From: an uncultured Rikenella sp.
GTDB taxonomy: Bacteria > Bacteroidota > Bacteroidia > Bacteroidales > Rikenellaceae
Direction of reading: 5' to 3'
DNA: 30,674 bases
NCBI RefSeq assembly: GCF_910579375.1
Contig: NZ_CAJTUJ010000013.1
Span: 1-30,674 of the forward strand
Shown here: one piece after another, positions 26,464-30,674 of the stretch
Numbering within the stretch: position 1 is the first letter of the stretch
Layout of the letters: every line of letters starts with the position of its first letter
Program-made: the position numbers and the translations under genes
The notes under the pieces: generated by a model
What the model was told of the DNA's origin: nothing
Database searches by the model: none
Seen by the model: the letters and a program-made list of their open reading frames with translations, nothing else

Positions 26464-26981
26464 GGTCGACCACTCAGAAGCCTTATTCTCCTAAGACTAA
26501 AATAACCCCTTAACGAGGTTTGGCCTTGTTATTTTTAAATTGAGGTTGGGGCCGGTCATCCGGTTCTATGCTCTTAAATAATTCACCTTTAATACGTTAA
26601 AACACAATGAAGAGACTATCTCCATCCGGCTATGGGTAGTCGGAGGTCTAACAGGATGACTTAGAGTCGATTACAGTTTTATTTTATTCACCCGCAGACG
26701 GCGAAACACTCTCCATAGGGTCTCCATAGAGAAAAACCGGTGCAATATTTCTGCATATAACAAATTGATTATTTGTATATTTGTAAAAATCACTCAGGTG
26801 ATAGAGTACAAGCTATGGTGATCTTCTCCGGAAGTCCCCCTTGCAACAGAAATAACCTAATTTAAATCATTCACCCCACAGAAGACAACCCGTCTTGTTT
26901 TCTCAAATGTTTTCACCAGAACGCTGAAAGTAAAAGGTAAAACAGTGATTACCAGGTCTTAAAATAGGCTATCGATTAATT
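26464..26981. other. Gene-free right end of the island
   Basis: No gene is seen. It contains AAAATAAC...GTTATTTTT arms around 26490-26536, a perfect -7 element TATATTTG at 26776-26783 pointing toward attR with only a 15-codon frame behind it (from 26814), and a segment at 26891-26913 that closely matches the sequence just inside attL. Confidence 0.5.
26776..26783 (+). promoter_or_regulatory. Orphan -7 element pointing at attR
   Basis: TATATTTG fits TAnnTTTG exactly. There is no gene of useful size between it and the right attachment repeat, so a transcript would end at the duplicated tRNA terminator. Confidence 0.4.
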
Positions 26982-27078
26982 ACTGAAAATCCTTGTGTCC
27001 TTGGTTCGATTCCGAGTGGCACCACTTAAGATCAGCGTCTACAGTCTCATGTAGGCGCTTTTTTTGTGCTTTGCGCGG
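26982..27078 (+). repeat. attR: 97-bp direct repeat with tRNA-Phe 3' fragment
   Basis: Identical to 19417-19513. It contains the tRNA-Phe anticodon-loop-to-3' portion and terminator but no 5' half, so it is not a gene. It marks the right junction of the island. Confidence 0.93.
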
Positions 27079-27177
27079 CTGATTTTCGTGGCTTTGGACA
27101 CCCCAAGTTAAACCGGGAGTTAAACCGAAATTCACCCGGACATCGGAATAATCAACCAACTCCCTGTCGACATCGCC

Positions 27178-27360
27178 GCCCCGGGCTACCGCCACAACCT
27201 GGCGGGTAGCCTGCTGAGCATCGGCGAACAAGGCTACAGTTGGTCTTCCTCGGCAAGCGACACCAACGGCCTGAATTTGGGCTTTGGCGGAACTTGGTTC
27301 CGCTTCAGCAGTTCGGACGGACGTGCCTACGGTTTTCAGTTGCGTTGCCTCTCGGAATAA
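27178..27360 (+). repeat. C-type-lectin/FISUMP-like C-terminal cassette beyond attR
   Basis: 61 codons starting APGYRHNLAG, with GYSWSSSASDTNG in the middle and ending GRAYGFQLRCLSE. The frame is open back to a stop at 27121-27123, adding INQLPVDIA directly before the cassette, so a little more of the parent domain is retained than in the others. There is no start codon that would give a sensible protein. With the reverse cassette at 19098-19280 it would have bracketed tRNA-Phe before the island arrived. Confidence 0.65.
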
Positions 27361-27434
27361 ACGGGAACGCGCGCACGCGGTGGGTTAAGAGGCCGGAATG
27401 ATCCGAACGCTCCCCGACACAACCTATCGCCCCC

Positions 27435-28724
27435 TCACTTAACGCCCACTCCCTTCAGCCCGCGCCACAGACGAACCGCCCGCAACACCCCCACCGGACA
27501 ATCCGCACACCGACCCCGAGCACAATATTCCGTACTCAATTGAATCAACGCCTGCGAGTCCGACGCGCTTTCCGGCCGAAACGCTCCGGCCCACATCCGG
27601 GTATAGCGGTTCGACTCCGGCGCCACCTCGTCGTAGAGCACCAACGCCCGCTCCTGCAACCCCGTGTCGCGAGTCGCACGCCCCATCGCCGTCAGCAGCG
27701 GAATCACGAAATTGATGATCCGCAAATCCACCTTCTGAACGCTCATCCCCTGTTCCGCCCCTCCGAACAACTCGCGCAACGCCGTCATCCCCTGCATCGC
27801 CGCCTCGCGCACCCGCTCCGACAACTGTGTCGCCCGAACCAGCAACGCCGCCGCCCTCAGCAGCATCGTCGAAGGCAGCGACACCGGCCGAACGCCCGCT
27901 CCGGCCCACGACACCACCGGTCGCAACAACCCGTATTCCTTTTTCAGCGACAAATAGATATCCTGCCACTGCCGAACGGCCGGTTCCGCCTCAAACACCC
28001 CGCTCAGATAGCCCGACTGCCCTAGCAGCAAAGCCTCGGCCTGCCGCACATCGCCTCCGCAACGGACGAAACAACGCAAAGGGATCGACCTCGCCAACGC
28101 CTCGTAAGAACGTTTCTGATCCCCCATCCCCAGCGAACGCAGATAACAGACATACGCCGTCTCGTCCCAATCTCCGCCCAAATCGGCCCGCAACCGTTCG
28201 ACCTCGGCCGTCTTGCGTCGCAACCGATCCGCCAGCAATCGTGACACGATCTGCCCCTGCTCCACCCCGGCCAGACCGCCAAAAAACTCGGCACACGCTC
28301 CTCCCCGACCCTCTGCGGCCGTGGCAAGCGATTCGGCGTACCAGCCGACCAGCCCCTCCGAGGGCTTCAATACGAGCGTCGGCACCTCCCGCCCGTTCCG
28401 CACCAACACGCGATCGCGTTCGCCCACCACGTGAAAAGCTACGCTGTCGAAAGCCGGATCGCTCATCCGTCCCCCGTCGCGCCACGTCGAAGCCCGACCA
28501 TCCACCCGCACCGCTCCGTAAAGCGTCGTCGCTCCGATCCGAACGGCAGCCTGTGCGAAATCCGGCGAGGGGATCGACGCATCGGAATCGGCAGCCGTTT
28601 CGGCAGCATACCCCGGATGCTCGACGGCACATTCGCCAACCTCCCCGACCTCCAACTGATCGTCCCGGAACAGACGATGGCCCCACACGAGCGCCAGAAA
28701 GCTCCTTGTTTGATTTTCGGTCAT
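27435..28724 (-). CDS. DUF2851 family protein
   Basis: Conserved Bacteroidetes protein of unknown function. The 429-residue protein has the family length. It begins MTENQTRSFLALVWGHRLF, then EHPGYAAET, PSPDFAQAAVRIGATTLYGAV and VAFHVVGERD with NGREVPTLVL, matching the DUF2851 order. It ends with a Cys cluster YCARGRCADCPVG. The N-terminal GPDF block of the family appears as SPDF, and the central region has many Arg and Gly, so this copy is somewhat diverged. ATG 28724 fits the family; the open frame upstream crosses its own promoter. It diverges from the YebC-family gene. Confidence 0.88.
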   Translation of the reverse strand: MTENQTRSFLALVWGHRLFRDDQLEVGEVGECAVEHPGYAAETAADSDASIPSPDFAQAAVRIGATTLYGAVRVDGRASTWRDGGRMSDPAFDSVAFHVVGERDRVLVRNGREVPTLVLKPSEGLVGWYAESLATAAEGRGGACAEFFGGLAGVEQGQIVSRLLADRLRRKTAEVERLRADLGGDWDETAYVCYLRSLGMGDQKRSYEALARSIPLRCFVRCGGDVRQAEALLLGQSGYLSGVFEAEPAVRQWQDIYLSLKKEYGLLRPVVSWAGAGVRPVSLPSTMLLRAAALLVRATQLSERVREAAMQGMTALRELFGGAEQGMSVQKVDLRIINFVIPLLTAMGRATRDTGLQERALVLYDEVAPESNRYTRMWAGAFRPESASDSQALIQLSTEYCARGRCADCPVGVLRAVRLWRGLKGVGVK

Positions 28725-28783
28725 AAATTGTTTCGCTAAAACCGTCCGCCGCACGGTCTTTTCCTCCGAGCGGCATTGTTTTC

Positions 28784-28791
28784 CAAAGATA
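28784..28791 (-). promoter_or_regulatory. -7 promoter element of the DUF2851 gene
   Basis: TATCTTTG on the minus strand, 59 bases before the ATG at 28724; divergent from the yebC promoter. Confidence 0.6.
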
Positions 28792-28837
28792 GCGTTTCGG
28801 AACGAAAGTCTCGCTTTCTTTTTCGCCGGAAATCCCC

Positions 28838-28845
28838 TATATTTG
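28838..28845 (+). promoter_or_regulatory. -7 promoter element of the YebC-family gene
   Basis: TATATTTG, 39 bases before the ATG at 28885. Confidence 0.65.
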
Positions 28846-28884
28846 CGACACGAAAAATACACAGTATCACCGAAATTCGATATT

Positions 28885-29619
28885 ATGGGAAGAGCTTTTG
28901 AATTCCGCAAGGCGCGTAAACTCAAACGCTGGGGAAATATGGCCAAAACATTCACCCGGCTGGGCAAGGAGATCGTCATCGCGGTGAAGGCCGGCGGGCC
29001 GGATCCGAACTCCAATCCGCGGCTCCGGATGCTGATCCAGACGGCGAAGTCGGAAAACATGCCGAAAGACAACATCGAACGGGCCATCAAACGGGCGGTC
29101 TCGAAAGACACGGATACGGACTACAAAGAGATCCAGTACGACGGTTACGGGCCGTTCGGGATCGCGATCGTGGTGGAAGCGGCGACGAACAACAACACGC
29201 GGACGGTGGCCAATGTGCGGAGCTACTTCAACAAGGCGGGCGGTTCGCTGGGGACGACGGGGAGCCTGGATTTCATGTTCGAGCGCAAGTCGGTGTTCAA
29301 GATCAAGACGCCGCAGGGGTTGGATCTGGAGGAGTTCGAGCTGGAGATGATCGACTACGGGGTGGACGAGGTGTTTGCGGAAGAGAACGAAGAGGGGGTA
29401 CAGGAGATTGTAATGTACGGGGCGTACGATTCGTTCAGCAAGATTCAGAACTACTTGGAGGAGAAGGGTTACGAGATTCTGAGCGGGGAGTTCGAACGGA
29501 TTCCGACGGATCAGAAGGAGGTGACGACGGAACAGCGGGAGTCGATCGAAAAGCTGCTCGAAAAGTTCGAGGAGGACGAGGATGTGCAGCGGGTCTACCA
29601 CAATATGAAAGAGGAATAG
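28885..29619 (+). CDS. yebC: YebC/PmpR family protein (DNA-binding regulator or translation factor)
   Basis: Members were described as transcription regulators, and more recently some as factors that relieve ribosome stalling; which applies here is unknown. The 244-residue protein has the family length. It starts MGRAFEFRKARKLKRWGN, then KEIVIAVKAGGPDPNSNPRL, MPKDNIERAIKRA, YDGYGPFGIAIVVEAATNN and NVRSYFNKAGGSLGTTGS. The C-terminal domain (FERIPTDQKEV) is acidic. The start at 28885 is the one conserved in the family; the frame is open upstream into the promoter only. A hairpin terminator follows. Confidence 0.95.
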   Translation: MGRAFEFRKARKLKRWGNMAKTFTRLGKEIVIAVKAGGPDPNSNPRLRMLIQTAKSENMPKDNIERAIKRAVSKDTDTDYKEIQYDGYGPFGIAIVVEAATNNNTRTVANVRSYFNKAGGSLGTTGSLDFMFERKSVFKIKTPQGLDLEEFELEMIDYGVDEVFAEENEEGVQEIVMYGAYDSFSKIQNYLEEKGYEILSGEFERIPTDQKEVTTEQRESIEKLLEKFEEDEDVQRVYHNMKEE

Positions 29620-29658
29620 TTCTCTCGCGCGTTTCTTTTTCAACGATATGTATTATGT

Positions 29659-29700
29659 GGGCTTGTATCTTATCGAAAAGATGCAGGCCCATTTCTGTTT
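29659..29700 (+). terminator. Terminator of the YebC-family gene
   Basis: Imperfect stem GGGCTTGTATCTT / AAGATGCAGGCCC with loop ATCGAA, followed by the T-rich ATTTCTGTTT. Confidence 0.7.
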
Positions 29701-29718
29701 ACGGCAAATGGAAACCCC

Positions 29719-29913
29719 GCCCCGGGCTTCCGCGACGCGGGCATTTATGGGCGATTGGGCGCTTTGACGTACGTCGGCAACTACGGATACAGTTGGTCGT
29801 CTGAGCTTAGCGGGACTGACGGCGTGTTTTTGCACTTCGGCACACAGAACCTCGGCCCCAGCAGCGTGGACGGCCGTGGCCACGGTCTTCAGTTGCGCTG
29901 CCTCTCGGAATAA
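29719..29913 (+). repeat. C-type-lectin/FISUMP-like C-terminal cassette, 65-codon variant
   Basis: Same boundaries as the others but 65 codons, with four extra in the first variable stretch (APGFRDAGIYGRLGALTYVG). GYSWSSELSGTDG follows and the end is GRGHGLQLRCLSE. It lies just behind the YebC-family terminator and has no start codon or promoter of its own. Bases 29914-29979 after the stop resemble 118-182 after the leftmost copy. Confidence 0.65.
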
Positions 29914-29979
29914 ACGGGCCGCGAGCCCACGGTGGGCAAGAGACTGGAACAACCCTGAGTAACCGACCACCCAACCCTG

Positions 29980-30674
29980 CATTTAAATTGCATCACTGCG
30001 GCTCTCTGAGCCGCGCGGGCCGAAGCCACCCCAGGCGTAGGGCCGCAACGTCGCGATGCTCGTTGGGCCCACGCTGGCTCCGACCCGAATCACAAGTGAA
30101 TACCCCTATCTATCTATTGAGTAAAAGCGCGCTGTATGGCAGGCCGGCCCAGGAGGTACCGCAACTCTCGACGCGTAAGCGGCGTGTTGCGGGCCTCCCG
30201 GGCGTCCGGCCCGCGCGACTCTGCGAGTCGCAAGAGCAACACCTCGTTCACCGCCCAAAGCTGTCGGGTTCGGCCTGTCGCCCAATTCATTACCAATCTG
30301 CCGGGTTCGTTTTCGGCCGAAGCTAACGGAGAACGAATATTAAACTGAGGCGGCCAGTAAAAGACGCTGTGTGTCCCCTCCGCATCCAGGGGCTGCGGGC
30401 CGACCGTTGACACGGGGACTGAGCTATTCGCTCTCAGCCTATAGCTGTGCGCCGTCAGCGGTGAGTGCAACGAGCTCCGACGAGTTGCAGTCCGCCGCAT
30501 GGGGTGGCAGCGAACTGCGCGGCTCAAAGAGCCGCAGAAGCCCGGCCAAAAGCAAAGCCCAAAGCACGACCAAAGGTTCAGCCCCATTCTGTTGGTTTCG
30601 GCCTGTCGTCCATCCCCCCGAGCGGCAAAGCCGCTGGGCGACAAGGCCGGCGACCCTAAAGGGTCGAAAAAGCA
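29980..30674. repeat. GC-rich hairpin-filled non-coding repeat, copy 2 (runs off the window)
   Basis: No convincing gene. Perfect hairpins: 29998-30014 (GCGGCTC/GAGCCGC), 30215-30231 (GCGACTC/GAGTCGC, reversed relative to the first), 30519-30535 (GCGGCTC/GAGCCGC), 30621-30635 (AGCGGC/GCCGCT) and 30651-30666 (CGACCC/GGGTCG). The part 30423-30541 aligns with 3922-4040. A further match joins 30244-30290 with about 3760-3810 (GTTCACCG...AAAGCTG...GTTCGGCC). An A+T-rich insert around 30090-30130 interrupts the similarity. Confidence 0.6.

Larger units (their letters stand above)
19417..27078 (+). mobile_element. Integrated genomic island in tRNA-Phe
   Basis: Bounded by 97-bp perfect direct repeats (19417-19513, 26982-27078) that include the 3' part of tRNA-Phe and its terminator. 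The tyrosine recombinase gene starts 50 bases inside the left repeat, the standard layout. One unit spans about 7.57 kb. Cargo: an unknown minus-strand gene, a GNAT acetyltransferase, a class II Fic protein, unknown small genes, an LRR lipoprotein and a HhH-like protein. No relaxase, mobilization, replication or phage genes are visible, so movement beyond excision would need help from another element. Base composition shifts toward A+T, especially 23600-26980. Confidence 0.9.

Noticed and set aside
26982..27054. A second tRNA-Phe gene
   Set aside because: Only the 3' part from the anticodon loop is present; the sequence to the left does not supply an acceptor or D arm. It is the attR copy.

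Overview
The window looks like chromosomal DNA from a GC-rich Bacteroidales bacterium, most probably Alistipes or another member of the Rikenellaceae. Most transcription starts carry the Bacteroidetes -7 element TAnnTTTG, start codons lack clear Shine-Dalgarno sequences, and the gene content (a BamA/TamA-like lipoprotein with TamB, DUF2851, a short CstA, futalosine hydrolase) fits that phylum. The genus is an inference.

Layout. 1-2875: the end of a cassette-like reading frame, then cstA (carbon-starvation family transporter) and metF. 2876-4440: no ordinary gene; three tandem 183-bp coding cassettes followed by GC-rich, hairpin-filled repeat DNA. 4461-4787: tRNA-Glu and tRNA-Arg on the minus strand. 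4875-13121: bioB, then tamB-tamL for outer-membrane assembly, joined by an ATGA overlap. 13109-15380 (minus strand): a compact operon mqnB-ybaK-mutY, diverging from metH (15492-19076). metF and metH together supply the methyltetrahydrofolate-to-methionine steps.

19387-27078: tRNA-Phe(GAA) with a 7.6-kb integrated island. A 97-bp perfect direct repeat (19417-19513 and 26982-27078) marks attL and attR. The island carries a tyrosine recombinase, an unidentified minus-strand gene, a GNAT acetyltransferase, a class II Fic protein, a leucine-rich-repeat lipoprotein and several small unknown genes. Its LRR half is visibly richer in A+T than the chromosome. No conjugation, replication or phage structural genes are visible, so it is a small integrative island rather than a complete ICE or prophage.

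27079-30674: another cassette, a DUF2851 gene diverging from a YebC-family gene, a seventh cassette, and a second block of the hairpin-rich repeat running off the right edge.

The most unusual element is a dispersed family of short, promoterless coding cassettes (1-117, 2972-3154, 3224-3406, 3425-3607, 19098-19280 reverse, 27178-27360, 29719-29913). Five of the six complete ones are exactly 61 codons including the stop. All six begin with a conserved A-(P/L)-G-(Y/F/L)-(R/H) block and all seven end in a conserved QLRC(L/R)SE-stop block, with a highly variable interior. They resemble the C-terminal variable part of FISUMP/C-type-lectin-fold surface proteins, without the rest of the gene. They could be silent donor cassettes for surface-protein variation, or decayed remnants of such genes; the sequence alone does not decide. 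A second unusual signal is a non-coding repeat next to two of the cassette sites, whose hairpins show compensatory base changes between copies.
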